From contig JAJYSQ010000040.1 in the NCBI GenBank assembly GCA_021793495.1, positions 1 through 8,580 on the forward strand: a stretch of DNA of 8,580 nucleotides. Reading direction: 5' to 3'. The translations under genes were made by a program, and so were the position numbers. Under the pieces are notes generated by a model. It was not told where the DNA came from. It searched no databases and was given only the letters and a program-made list of their open reading frames with translations. Shown here in pieces: positions 1-6,119 of the stretch. Every line of letters begins with the position of its first letter. The first letter of the stretch is position 1. The stretch is from Actinomycetes bacterium (GTDB lineage Bacteria > Actinomycetota > Actinomycetes > JAJYSQ01).

Positions 1-3
1 CAT

Positions 4-59
4 CCCCACCCCACCACCCCAGGACACACCCCATGACCACACCACCACCACCCCACCCC
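4..59. other. C-tract region with G-quadruplex potential on the minus strand
   Basis: The plus strand is almost free of G here and carries CCCC runs at 4-7, 9-12, 17-20, 29-32, 51-54 and 56-59, separated by short A or CA/CCA spacers. On the minus strand the first four runs form a G4-N8-G4-N4-G4-N1-G4 pattern, which fits a canonical G-quadruplex; the plus strand could form an i-motif. The tract lies just before and across the upstream candidate ATG (33) of the phosphatase gene. It may be the end of an intergenic region or a promoter-proximal element. The window edge hides what lies to the left. The pattern is seen directly; folding is inference. Confidence 0.45.
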
Positions 60-77
60 ACCACCAGGACGTCGTCA

Positions 78-1091
78 GTGTTGTGGTGGAGGGGTTCCTC
101 GGGGCCGCTCTTCGGTGACTTCGATGGGCTCTTGCTGGATCTGGATGGGGTGGTGTACCGGGGGACGGATGCGATCCCGGGCGCGCCGGAGGCAATCGCT
201 CGGGTACGGCAGCTGGGCGGCCGTGTCGGGTTCGTCACGAACAACGCGAGCCGCACTCCGGAAACGGTGGCGGCGCACCTGAGCTCGATCGGCGTGCCAG
301 CGACGGCACGTGACGTGGTGACCTCGGCTCAGGCCGCGGCGCACCTGTTGGCTGCACAGGTGGGAGTCGGAGCCCGCGTGTTGGCAGTGGGGGGTGAAGG
401 CCTGCGGGCGGCCTTGCGTGAGCGGGGGCTCGTGCCGGTGGAGTCGATGGCCCAGGAACCGGCTGCTGTGGTGCAGGGCTTTGACGGATCAGTGGACTGG
501 ACAGGTTTGGCGGAGGTGTGCTATGCGGTTGCGTCGGGGCTACCGTGGGTCGCGACCAACATGGATCTGACGATTCCCACGGCACGGGGTCTGGCCCCGG
601 GGAATGGGTCCCTTGTCGGGGTCGTGGCCACGACCACGACGGTGCAGCCGACGGTCGCCGGGAAGCCGGCGCTACCCCTGCACCGTGAGGCTACTGCGCG
701 CATGGGGGCGCATCGACCGCTCGTGGTGGGGGACCGGCTGGACACCGACATCCAGGCTGCCAACACTGCCGGTGCAGGGTCCGTGGTGGTGATGTCCGGG
801 GTGACGGATCTGCGAGCGCTCTGTGGAGCCCGTGTGGTGGAGCGGCCGTGGTTCGTCTGTGAGGACGTGTCGGGCGTCCTCGATCGGCAGCCGGAGATCG
901 CGCACGATGCCGGCGATCGCTGGTCGTGCGGTGGTTGGTCGGTCACGATTCGTGGCGGCGGGCTCGTGCTCACGGGGGGCGGTGAGCGCAGTCATGCCGT
1001 GCGGCTGGTAGCCGCGGCATCGTGGTCGGTGACCGACATGACGGGCAGGGCGCCGGACGTTGAGCGGGTGGCGACGCAGCTCTACGGATGA
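78..1091 (+). CDS. HAD-IIA family phosphatase, probable glycerol-3-phosphate phosphatase
   Basis: This is a haloacid-dehalogenase superfamily hydrolase of subclass IIA, a cytosolic Mg-dependent phosphatase. Numbered from GTG 78 (337 aa), motif I is DLDGVV with nucleophile Asp21 and acid/base Asp23, motif II is VTNN near 53-56, motif III Lys196 lies in VAGKP, and motif IV is VVGDRLDTDI with Asp219 and Asp223. All catalytic residues are present. The cap domain lies between motifs II and III. The last 65 or so residues lie beyond the HAD core and match in position the GNAT-like C-terminal region of this family. The same syntenic position in M. tuberculosis is Rv1692, a glycerol-3-phosphate phosphatase that recycles glycerophospholipid head groups; substrate identity here is inferred. 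Start choice: an in-frame ATG at 33 also has AGGA 8 nt upstream, but it adds a PPPPHP-rich stretch using codons rare in this genome (CCA, ACA, AGG, TCA) and lengthens the protein before motif I beyond the family norm. GTG 78 has AGGA at 66-69 with 8-nt spacing. The gene converges on the SCP2 gene. Confidence 0.85.
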   Translation: MLWWRGSSGPLFGDFDGLLLDLDGVVYRGTDAIPGAPEAIARVRQLGGRVGFVTNNASRTPETVAAHLSSIGVPATARDVVTSAQAAAHLLAAQVGVGARVLAVGGEGLRAALRERGLVPVESMAQEPAAVVQGFDGSVDWTGLAEVCYAVASGLPWVATNMDLTIPTARGLAPGNGSLVGVVATTTTVQPTVAGKPALPLHREATARMGAHRPLVVGDRLDTDIQAANTAGAGSVVVMSGVTDLRALCGARVVERPWFVCEDVSGVLDRQPEIAHDAGDRWSCGGWSVTIRGGGLVLTGGGERSHAVRLVAAASWSVTDMTGRAPDVERVATQLYG

Positions 1092-1101
1092 GGTCGGCTG
1101 C

Positions 1102-1132
1102 CGGTGGCGTGACTGTGTCGGTGGCGTGACTG
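1102..1132. repeat. 14-bp direct repeat between convergent genes
   Basis: The 14-mer CGGTGGCGTGACTG occurs at 1102-1115 and again at 1119-1132, separated by 3 nt. It fills most of the 46-nt gap between the stop codons of the phosphatase gene and the SCP2-like gene. I see no inverted repeat in the gap, so a classical hairpin terminator for either convergent gene is not evident. The repeat may be a simple slippage product or a protein-binding site. Confidence 0.6.
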
Positions 1133-1137
1133 GGCTT

Positions 1138-1473
1138 TCAGAGCAAGGTCCGCAGGCGCAGCAGATCCGCGAGGGTCCCGCGTACTCGTAACCGCCCGCT
1201 GGCCCACGCGCGCGCGAAGTCGAGCGTGCCGGAGGTGAGGGCGACAAGGTCGTCGCTGGTGGTGGTGACCCGGATCTGCGCCGGTGGCGCTGGGTCGGTC
1301 GCGACCTCGGTGAGCAGGCCGCCCCGGAGCCGGCCGGAGAAGGTGACTCCCAGGTCGGTCAGCGTGACGCTGAGGGTACGCTCCAGCAGGTTGTTCCCCG
1401 TCTGCTCGTCGGCCTCACTCATGGTCACGGCAAGCTGAACCAGCGCCGCCCGGCATTGCTGCACCGTCGCCAC
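1138..1473 (-). CDS. SCP2 sterol-carrier-domain small protein
   Basis: This 111-residue protein consists of a single SCP2-like domain, a fold that binds lipids or acyl chains in a hydrophobic tunnel. It has no signal peptide or membrane segment, so it should be cytosolic. The C-terminal half shows the family pattern: the stretch SDDLVALTSGTLDFARAW (73-90), then GRLRVRG (93-99) and the hydrophobic end LADLLRLRTLL. This resembles the 'G.l.f..A...GklkvkGd...l..l' signature of the SCP2 domain. The start is GTG at 1473-1471 with AGGAG about 6 nt upstream (minus strand, 1484-1480), a strong ribosome binding site. Small SCP2-domain proteins sit at this place near tlyA in several actinobacteria, as I recall. 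The ligand is unknown. It is transcribed leftward, divergent from the phasin-like gene and convergent with the phosphatase gene, so it is a separate unit. Family call fairly sure; biological role unknown. Confidence 0.8.
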   Translation of the reverse strand: MATVQQCRAALVQLAVTMSEADEQTGNNLLERTLSVTLTDLGVTFSGRLRGGLLTEVATDPAPPAQIRVTTTSDDLVALTSGTLDFARAWASGRLRVRGTLADLLRLRTLL

Positions 1474-1704
1474 CGTGCTCTCCTGCCCACTGGGTGAACT
1501 GGCGTATCACGGCGTTGCCCGCTGCGGTACGCCCTCGTTACCGGCACGGTAGCGTGGGGTAGACCCGGGGGGCGAGGCTGCCTCGGGTCACCGCGATCGG
1601 CCAGACCGACCGTGGGTTGGGGTCGAGGGAGGACGGCCGGATGCTGTTCCTGGCCCGAAGCCCTGGCCCAGCCGGGTGCACCGTTCGGTCGAGAGGAGTC
1701 GGCA
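1474..1704. promoter_or_regulatory. Divergent intergenic region with possible back-to-back promoters
   Basis: These 231 bases separate the leftward SCP2 gene from the rightward phasin-like gene and must carry both promoters unless transcripts enter from outside. A TAGCGT (1550-1555, plus) and a TACCGT (1551-1546, minus) match the actinobacterial -10 pattern TAnnnT and overlap by two bases. I see no convincing TTGAC -35 at proper spacing for either, so these are weak calls. An inverted repeat at 1562-1589 (see separate entry) would lie in the 5' leader of the rightward transcript. A long open frame reading into the phasin-like gene from 1612 is explained below as upstream extension only. No tRNA or other RNA gene is recognised. 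Confidence 0.3.
1562..1589 (+). promoter_or_regulatory. Inverted repeat in the leader of the phasin-like gene
   Basis: GACCCG at 1562-1567 pairs with CGGGTC at 1584-1589, and the stem extends by a G-T pair and two G-C pairs to 9 bp with a 10-nt loop. An alternative small hairpin, CGAGG-CTG-CCTCG at 1573-1585, competes for the same bases. It could be an operator or a leader structure between the candidate -10 and the start codon at 1705. There is no T-run, and it lies within a divergent region, so an intrinsic terminator is less likely. Confidence 0.35.
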
Positions 1705-2343
1705 ATGTCGCTTGACGGGTTGCGAACGTACGTTCAATTAGCTAACGGGCTGGGAGACCTTACTCGTGAGCGGGCGGTCTCGGTGGCGCGAGGACTGCTG
1801 GGTCAGACCGGGGTCGATCAGGTGCTGGCGGGCGCCATGCGTGACCAGGTCGGTGGGGTAGCCGAGGACCTGTTGGCTACCGGCCGGGCCAACCGGGACA
1901 TCCTCATCGGCTTGGTCAGGGCCGAGGTGAGCCGGAACATCTCCGCGTTGGGGTTGGCAGGCCAGGAGGAGGTCGCGACCCTTCGCGTACACGTCGAGCG
2001 GCTGGAGCGGCGCCTGCGCGAGCTTGAGGCCAGGGTCGCGGCCACATCGTCCCACCCCGGGCAGCCCCAGACGGTGGTGGCCCCACGTCGCCAGGCGGTA
2101 CGGCGGGCCGAGGGTGGGGCGAGCACAGCGGAGGCGCCGGCGCCCACGTCGGGGCGCACGTCCGCTCGTCGGCCAGCAGGGACGGGGAACACCCGGGCCG
2201 CAGCGGGGAACACCCGGGCCGCAGCCCCGACACCGCGCACTCCTCCTCGACGGGCTGCTGGGAAGCGCACCTCCGCCAGCGGGGCCGGGTCGTCGGGCAG
2301 TAGCACCTCGGCGCAGGCCAACCCCGCGGATCCCGCCCAGTGA
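1705..2343 (+). CDS. Phasin-like coiled-coil protein with basic low-complexity tail
   Basis: This 212-residue protein has two parts. Residues 1-113 are amphipathic and helical, beginning MSLDGLRTYVQLANGL and ending in a heptad-like coiled coil (about 87-113, hydrophobic at L93, V97, L100, L104, L107 and V111). Residues 115-212 are a low-complexity tail rich in Ala, Pro, Thr, Ser and Arg, with basic stretches such as PRRAAGKR that could contact nucleic acid or anionic lipid. The N-terminal part resembles actinobacterial proteins labelled 'phasin family' or PhaF-like; I would not infer polyhydroxyalkanoate granules from that label. The start is ATG 1705 with AGGAG at 1694-1698 and 6-nt spacing, the clearest signal nearby; the in-frame GTG at 1612 has none and would add unconserved sequence. 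A 21-nt tandem duplication in the tail encodes GNTRAAA twice. The stop TGA overlaps the start of the next gene by 4 nt. It probably heads the tlyA operon. Coding status is sure; function unknown. Confidence 0.75.
   Translation: MSLDGLRTYVQLANGLGDLTRERAVSVARGLLGQTGVDQVLAGAMRDQVGGVAEDLLATGRANRDILIGLVRAEVSRNISALGLAGQEEVATLRVHVERLERRLRELEARVAATSSHPGQPQTVVAPRRQAVRRAEGGASTAEAPAPTSGRTSARRPAGTGNTRAAAGNTRAAAPTPRTPPRRAAGKRTSASGAGSSGSSTSAQANPADPAQ
2184..2225 (+). repeat. 21-nt tandem duplication within the phasin-like gene
   Basis: Two identical 21-nt units lie end to end at 2184-2204 and 2205-2225; each begins GGGGAACACCCGGG. The copies keep the reading frame and encode GNTRAAA twice (residues 161-167 and 168-174) in the disordered tail. 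Identical synonymous positions suggest a recent duplication by slippage. Confidence 0.85.
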
Positions 2344-2498
2344 GCCTGCCCTCGGCCGTCGAGCCCGCCGCGGTGGTCGCGTCGCTGCTCGAACGCCTCG
2401 AGCAGCTACCCCGGATCGAGCTGGCGCGCCACCCGGCAGTCTTCGAGGAGATCCACCGTGCCCTGCAAGGACTGTTGGCCGACCTCGACGTCTCGTGA
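2340..2498 (+). CDS. Conserved 52-residue small protein (Rv1693-like), function unknown
   Basis: This short gene begins at GTG 2340 and ends at TGA 2496-2498, giving 52 residues starting MSLPSAVEPAAVV. It overlaps the preceding stop and the following tlyA start by 4 nt each (GTGA at both ends), with no Shine-Dalgarno of its own, so its translation should depend on the upstream gene. The recognisable core is LLERLEQLP, then HPAVFEEIHRALQGLLADLD (31-50), predicted to form two short helices joined by a Pro-containing turn. Small proteins with an 'LP...H...F..IH..L...L' pattern occur just upstream of tlyA in many actinobacteria; Rv1693 (58 aa) is the equivalent in M. tuberculosis. It has no signal peptide or membrane segment and no cysteines for metal binding. 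No function is known to me. Its tight placement suggests co-expression with TlyA, but not necessarily a partner role. Gene finders with a length cut-off may miss it. Confidence 0.8.
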   Translation: MSLPSAVEPAAVVASLLERLEQLPRIELARHPAVFEEIHRALQGLLADLDVS

Positions 2499-3307
2499 GC
2501 CCGCGCACCGCTCTGCGTCGACTCGATGCGGAGATCGTCCACCGGGGACTGGCGCGTTCCCGCGACCAGGCGGCCGAGCTCCTGCGGACGGGGCGGGTAG
2601 AGGTGGCGGGGTTCCCCGAGGTGAAGCCGGCTACGAGAGTGACGCCTGAGGTGTCGATCCGGGTGTCTCTGGCTGTCGACGACGGGTATGTCTCCCGTGG
2701 AGCGCACAAGCTCGTCGGGGCGTTGGCGGCGTTCACCGGGTCGGGCCTGGTGGTCCTTGGTCGCCGCTGCCTGGATGCCGGAGCATCGACGGGCGGATTC
2801 ACCGACGTGCTGCTGCGTGCCGGTGCCCGCCAGGTGGTCGCGGTGGACGTGGGGTACGGCCAGCTCGCCTGGAGTCTGCGCAACGACCCGCGGGTGGTGG
2901 TCCGGGAGCGGACGCACGTGCGGGACCTCGACCCCGAGCGGATCGACGGGCCGGTGGAACTGGTCGTGGCGGACCTGTCCTTCATCTCCCTCACGCACGT
3001 CCTGCCCGCCCTTGTCCGGTGTGCCGAGCCTGGTGCTGACCTCGTACTGCTGGTCAAACCTCAGTTCGAGGTGGGCCGGCGACGCCTCGGCAAGGGTGGT
3101 GTGGTTCGTGATCTCGCCGCTCGTGCCGATGCCGTGCGTGCGGTCGCGAGTAGCGCCGCGGTCCTCGGCTGGGGGGTGGCCGACGTAGTGGCCAGCCCGC
3201 TGCCCGGCCCCGCCGGCAACGTCGAGTACTTCCTCTGGCTGCGCCAAGGCTTCCCCGACTTGGCGGAGGACCTGCTGGCGCGAGCCATCAGCCAGGGGCC
3301 GGCGTGA
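2495..3307 (+). CDS. tlyA: TlyA, 16S/23S rRNA 2'-O-cytidine methyltransferase
   Basis: TlyA uses S-adenosylmethionine to 2'-O-methylate cytidines at the subunit interface (C1409 of 16S and C1920 of 23S rRNA, E. coli numbering), changes that sensitise ribosomes to capreomycin. The 270-residue length matches M. tuberculosis TlyA (268 aa) and the long TlyA-II type. Residues 1-60 form the S4-like RNA-binding domain (RLDAEIVHRGLARSRDQAAE). The methyltransferase domain follows, with SAM motif I at DAGASTGGFTD (94-104), VDVGYGQLAW (118-127) and the K-D-K-E catalytic set: Lys72 in SRGAHKL, Asp160 in VADLSFIS, Lys188 in LVKPQFEVG and Glu244 in GNVEYF. All are intact. The start GTG 2495 overlaps the previous stop (GTGA) and gives the family's expected N terminus; a much longer open frame runs upstream but is only the alternate frame of the preceding genes. 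The interdomain linker reads DGYV where the M. tuberculosis protein has RAWV. The stop overlaps nadK by 4 nt. Identification is firm. Confidence 0.95.
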   Translation: MSPRTALRRLDAEIVHRGLARSRDQAAELLRTGRVEVAGFPEVKPATRVTPEVSIRVSLAVDDGYVSRGAHKLVGALAAFTGSGLVVLGRRCLDAGASTGGFTDVLLRAGARQVVAVDVGYGQLAWSLRNDPRVVVRERTHVRDLDPERIDGPVELVVADLSFISLTHVLPALVRCAEPGADLVLLVKPQFEVGRRRLGKGGVVRDLAARADAVRAVASSAAVLGWGVADVVASPLPGPAGNVEYFLWLRQGFPDLAEDLLARAISQGPA

Positions 3308-4254
3308 CCCGGGCGGGTGTGCCCCGGGTCCCGCACGCCGGACCCGGGACCCGGCCCGAGCGTTCCGTGCTTGTGGTGGCCCACCGAGCTCGGCCCGAGG
3401 CCCTCAGCGCTGCCCGCGTGGTGATCGACCAGCTGGATGCTGCCGGTATCGCCGTTCGGGTGCTGGCCGGGGAATCGGTGGCTGACGCTCACCCGAAGGC
3501 GGTCCCCGTGGCTGTCGAGGGCGCCGCCGACGGTTGTGAGCTGGTCGTCGTGCTCGGCGGTGATGGGACGCTGCTGCGTGGAGCCGAGATCGCCCATGAC
3601 TCGGCCACGCCGTTGTTGGGGGTCAACCTGGGTCATGTCGGATTCCTCGCAGAGGCCGAGCCGTCAGACCTCGCGTCCGCCATGGATCGGGTTGCCGCTC
3701 GGTCGTACACGGTCGAGGAACGGATGACCTTGGACGTACGGGTGGTGGTCGACGGCGGCGTGGTCATGCACGACTGGGCGCTGAACGAGGCGAGCGTAGA
3801 AAAGGCCGCACGCGAGCGGATGCTCGAGGTGGTCCTGGGAGTCGATGGCCGACCACTGTCGCGATGGGGGTGTGATGGAGTCGTCTGCGCCACCCCCACA
3901 GGTTCCACGGCGTACGCCTTTTCTGCGGGCGGGCCGGTCGTGTGGCCCGAGGTCGAGGCTCTGCTGATCGTGCCGCTCAGCGCCCACGCGCTGTTCGCCC
4001 GCCCGCTGGTGGTCGGGCCGTCGTCGACGGTCACGCTCGACGTGCTCACCGAGATGGAGGGGTGTGGCGTGCTGTGGTGCGACGGGCGACGCCTGACCGA
4101 GCTTCCTCCGGGGGCGCTGGTCGAGTTCCGTCGGGGAGTCGTTCCGGTTCGGCTCGCCCGGTTGCGGGAGGAGCCCTTCACCGATCGTCTGGTGGAGAAG
4201 CTTCAGCTTCCGGTCGCTGGCTGGCGTGAAGGCCGAGGTGCGAACCACCGGTAG
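3304..4254 (+). CDS. nadK: NAD kinase
   Basis: NAD kinase (also called PpnK) phosphorylates NAD to NADP using ATP or polyphosphate in the cytosol, and is the sole NADP source in most bacteria. The 316-residue protein has the diagnostic motifs in order: GGDGTLLR (85-92, catalytic Asp87), LLGVNLGHVGFLAE (104-117), the NE pair (161-162) in WALNEASV, and the conserved CATPTGSTAYAFSAGGP block (195-211). The C-terminal end PFTDRLVEKLQLPVAGWR closely matches the mycobacterial enzyme (307 aa). The start GTG 3304 overlaps the tlyA stop by 4 nt; AGGGG at 3294-3298 is a weak ribosome binding site 5 nt upstream, so coupling with tlyA is likely. The first 20 residues are Pro/Arg-rich and not part of the core fold; GTG 3319 is a less likely start. 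recN follows. Identification is firm. Confidence 0.95.
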   Translation: MTRAGVPRVPHAGPGTRPERSVLVVAHRARPEALSAARVVIDQLDAAGIAVRVLAGESVADAHPKAVPVAVEGAADGCELVVVLGGDGTLLRGAEIAHDSATPLLGVNLGHVGFLAEAEPSDLASAMDRVAARSYTVEERMTLDVRVVVDGGVVMHDWALNEASVEKAARERMLEVVLGVDGRPLSRWGCDGVVCATPTGSTAYAFSAGGPVVWPEVEALLIVPLSAHALFARPLVVGPSSTVTLDVLTEMEGCGVLWCDGRRLTELPPGALVEFRRGVVPVRLARLREEPFTDRLVEKLQLPVAGWREGRGANHR

Positions 4255-4270
4255 CCGTACCCTGGCCGTC

Positions 4271-6025
4271 GTGCTCGAGGAGATGCGGTTACGAGGGCTC
4301 GGGGTGATCGAGGACGCCGTCGTCGAGCTGGGGTCCGGGTTGACCGTCGTCACCGGGGAGACCGGTGCAGGCAAGACCATGGTCGTCACCGGTATCGGCC
4401 TGCTCATCGGCGGGCGTGCCGACTCCGGGGCGGTTCGTGGGCTGGGCGGCCGGTCCGTCGGCGAGGCGGTGGTCGAGGGTCGGTGGAGGATGCCGACCGG
4501 TGACCCGGTCCTCGACCAGGTGGCCCAGGCTGGCGGACTGGTGGACGAGCTCACGGTTCTGGTCTCCCGGTCGGTGAGCTCCGAAGGCCGGTCGCGCGCG
4601 TACCTCGGAGGGCGTGCGGTCCCGGTCGGCACGCTGAGCGAGATCCTCGGCCCGCAAGTCGCGGTGCATGGGCAGTCCGATCAGATCCGGCTGTTGTCCA
4701 CGGCTCGCCAGCGTGCGGCCCTGGACCGATTCGCTGGGGATGCGGTACGGGGCCCGCTGAACCGGTACGTCCAGGAGTACCGCGAGTGGCGTGATGTCGA
4801 GACACGGCTGGCGCGCCTCGCCAGCCAGGGCCACCAGCGGGCGGAGGAGGCCGCACGGCTGAGGGAGGGGCTGGAGGTCGTACGAGCGCTGGACCCGAAG
4901 CGAGGGGAGGCGGGAGCCCTGGACACGGAGGCCGAACGACTCGGTAGTGCGGATGCTCTGCGAACCGCGGCCCGGGTAGCCCACGCGATCCTCGCTGGGG
5001 ATGAGGACGGTACGGGCCCCGACGTCGGCACCCTGCTGGGTCTGGCCCGCCGCACGCTGGACCCGGTGGTCGACCACGATCCCGAGCTCGTCGCCTTGGC
5101 ACAGCGGGCCAGGGAGATCGCCTACCTGGTCAGCGACCTGGCGTCCGACCTGGGTGGGTACGCCGACCAGCTGGACACGGACCCCGCCCGGCTGGCAGCC
5201 GTCGAGTCCCGCCGGGGGGCGCTGGGTGCGTTGCGGCGAGCCCATGGCGGGCTTTCCGTCGACGAGGTGCTCGACTGGGCGGTGCAGGCCGAGGCCCGCC
5301 TCGGTGAGCTGGACGACGAAGGGGGCCTGCTGGAGCTGTCCCGTCGCAGGGATGACATGGTCGGTCGGCTCGCCCGCGTGGCCGGTGAGCTGACGGCCGC
5401 CCGCACCGAGGCCGCTGACCGTTTCGGGACGCTTGTCGGGGCAGAGCTCGCCGGCCTCGCCATGCCGGGTGCCCAGGTCGTCGTCGAGGTGCGGGCGGTC
5501 GAGACGGACGACCCACAGCTCATCGGGGCAAGCCACCTCCCCTTCGGTCCGACGGGGGTGGACGAGGTGGAGATCCTGCTGCGGCCCCATCCGGGCTCGT
5601 CGGCCCGACCCCTGGCCAAGGGTGCCTCGGGTGGCGAGCTGTCCCGGGTGATGCTCGCCGTCGAGGTGGTGTTCGCCGGCGCCGACCCGGTACCGACGTT
5701 CGTCTTCGACGAGGTGGATGCCGGGATCGGTGGACGGGCCGCCGTCGAGGTGGGACGACGCCTCGCGGCGCTTGCGCGTACCGCCCAGGTGGTGGTGGTG
5801 ACCCACCTGCCGCAGGTGGCCGCCTTCGCTGACCAGCACCTGGTGGTCAGCAAGTCCGAGGCCGGCGCGGTCACCCGAGCCGATGTGCGGGTTCTCGACC
5901 GGGTCGGCCGGATCCGGGAGCTGTCTCGCATGTTGGCCGGGCTGGAGTCCTCACGCACTGCCGCGGCGCATGCTCGAGAGCTCCTGGAGACCGCCGAGGA
6001 GGCCAAGAGCCGCCCCGGCACCTGA
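4271..6025 (+). CDS. recN: DNA repair protein RecN (SMC-like ATPase)
   Basis: RecN is an SMC-like ATPase that acts with RecA at double-strand breaks, probably holding DNA ends or sister chromosomes together. From GTG 4271 the protein has 584 residues, close to the mycobacterial one (587 aa by memory). Walker A is GETGAGKT (29-36). VAVHGQSDQIRLL (130-142) is the RecN-specific Q-loop region. The ABC signature is KGASGGELSR (450-459), Walker B is FVFDEVDAGIGG (477-488), and the switch histidine lies in VVVTHLPQ (about 512). The centre (about 160-390) is charged and Ala/Leu-rich, as expected for the short coiled-coil arms. I chose GTG 4271 because family members begin M-L-E-E-(I/M)-R just before LGVI; this leaves a 16-nt gap after nadK. 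A GTG at 4226 would overlap nadK by 29 nt and add 15 unconserved residues. Neither has a good Shine-Dalgarno. No SOS (LexA) box is visible upstream, so any damage response must act further upstream or be absent. A strong hairpin follows the stop. Confidence 0.94.
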   Translation: MLEEMRLRGLGVIEDAVVELGSGLTVVTGETGAGKTMVVTGIGLLIGGRADSGAVRGLGGRSVGEAVVEGRWRMPTGDPVLDQVAQAGGLVDELTVLVSRSVSSEGRSRAYLGGRAVPVGTLSEILGPQVAVHGQSDQIRLLSTARQRAALDRFAGDAVRGPLNRYVQEYREWRDVETRLARLASQGHQRAEEAARLREGLEVVRALDPKRGEAGALDTEAERLGSADALRTAARVAHAILAGDEDGTGPDVGTLLGLARRTLDPVVDHDPELVALAQRAREIAYLVSDLASDLGGYADQLDTDPARLAAVESRRGALGALRRAHGGLSVDEVLDWAVQAEARLGELDDEGGLLELSRRRDDMVGRLARVAGELTAARTEAADRFGTLVGAELAGLAMPGAQVVVEVRAVETDDPQLIGASHLPFGPTGVDEVEILLRPHPGSSARPLAKGASGGELSRVMLAVEVVFAGADPVPTFVFDEVDAGIGGRAAVEVGRRLAALARTAQVVVVTHLPQVAAFADQHLVVSKSEAGAVTRADVRVLDRVGRIRELSRMLAGLESSRTAAAHARELLETAEEAKSRPGT

Positions 6026-6035
6026 GCGCAGGGAG

Positions 6036-6073
6036 CGCCGCGCCGGAGACCTCGGGGTCGCTCCGGCGCGGCG
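6036..6073 (+). terminator. Perfect 13-bp hairpin after recN, likely terminator or attenuator
   Basis: CGCCGCGCCGGAG at 6036-6048 is perfectly complementary to CTCCGGCGCGGCG at 6061-6073, with a 12-nt loop that can itself form a 3-bp inner pair (ACC with GGT). It starts 10 nt after the recN stop codon. There is no U-tract; many actinobacterial terminators lack one. It should end or reduce transcription out of recN and so partly separate it from steA-steB. It could instead protect the 3' end of the upstream mRNA. The structure is seen directly; the role is inferred. Confidence 0.7.
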
Positions 6074-6119
6074 TGGCACCCGGTGCGAGCGCTCGTGTGG
6101 TGGCAGCATGGCGCGTGGT

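Noticed and set aside
1612..1704. Extension of the phasin-like gene upstream to GTG 1612
   Set aside because: There is no ribosome binding site there, the added residues look like random translation, and ATG 1705 has an excellent AGGAG at 6-nt spacing.
2024..2494. Extension of the tlyA frame upstream to 2024
   Set aside because: It would overlap two genes fully, add an Arg/Pro-rich stretch, and make TlyA far longer than the family; GTG 2495 gives the expected 270 residues.
1738..3247. Long open frames of about 440 codons on the minus strand across the phasin-like and tlyA genes
   Set aside because: They lie opposite well-supported genes, have Arg/Pro/Ser/His-rich composition typical of antisense frames in GC-rich DNA, and show no recognisable domain.
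4289..5839. A 516-codon minus-strand open frame opposite recN
   Set aside because: recN has all ATPase motifs in the plus frame; the antisense product is rich in His, Pro, Arg and Gly with no family resemblance.
6086..6095. CGAGCGCTCG palindrome before steA as a LexA (SOS) box
   Set aside because: It lacks the GAAC-N4-GTTC core of the actinobacterial SOS box; no match to that core was seen upstream of recN either.
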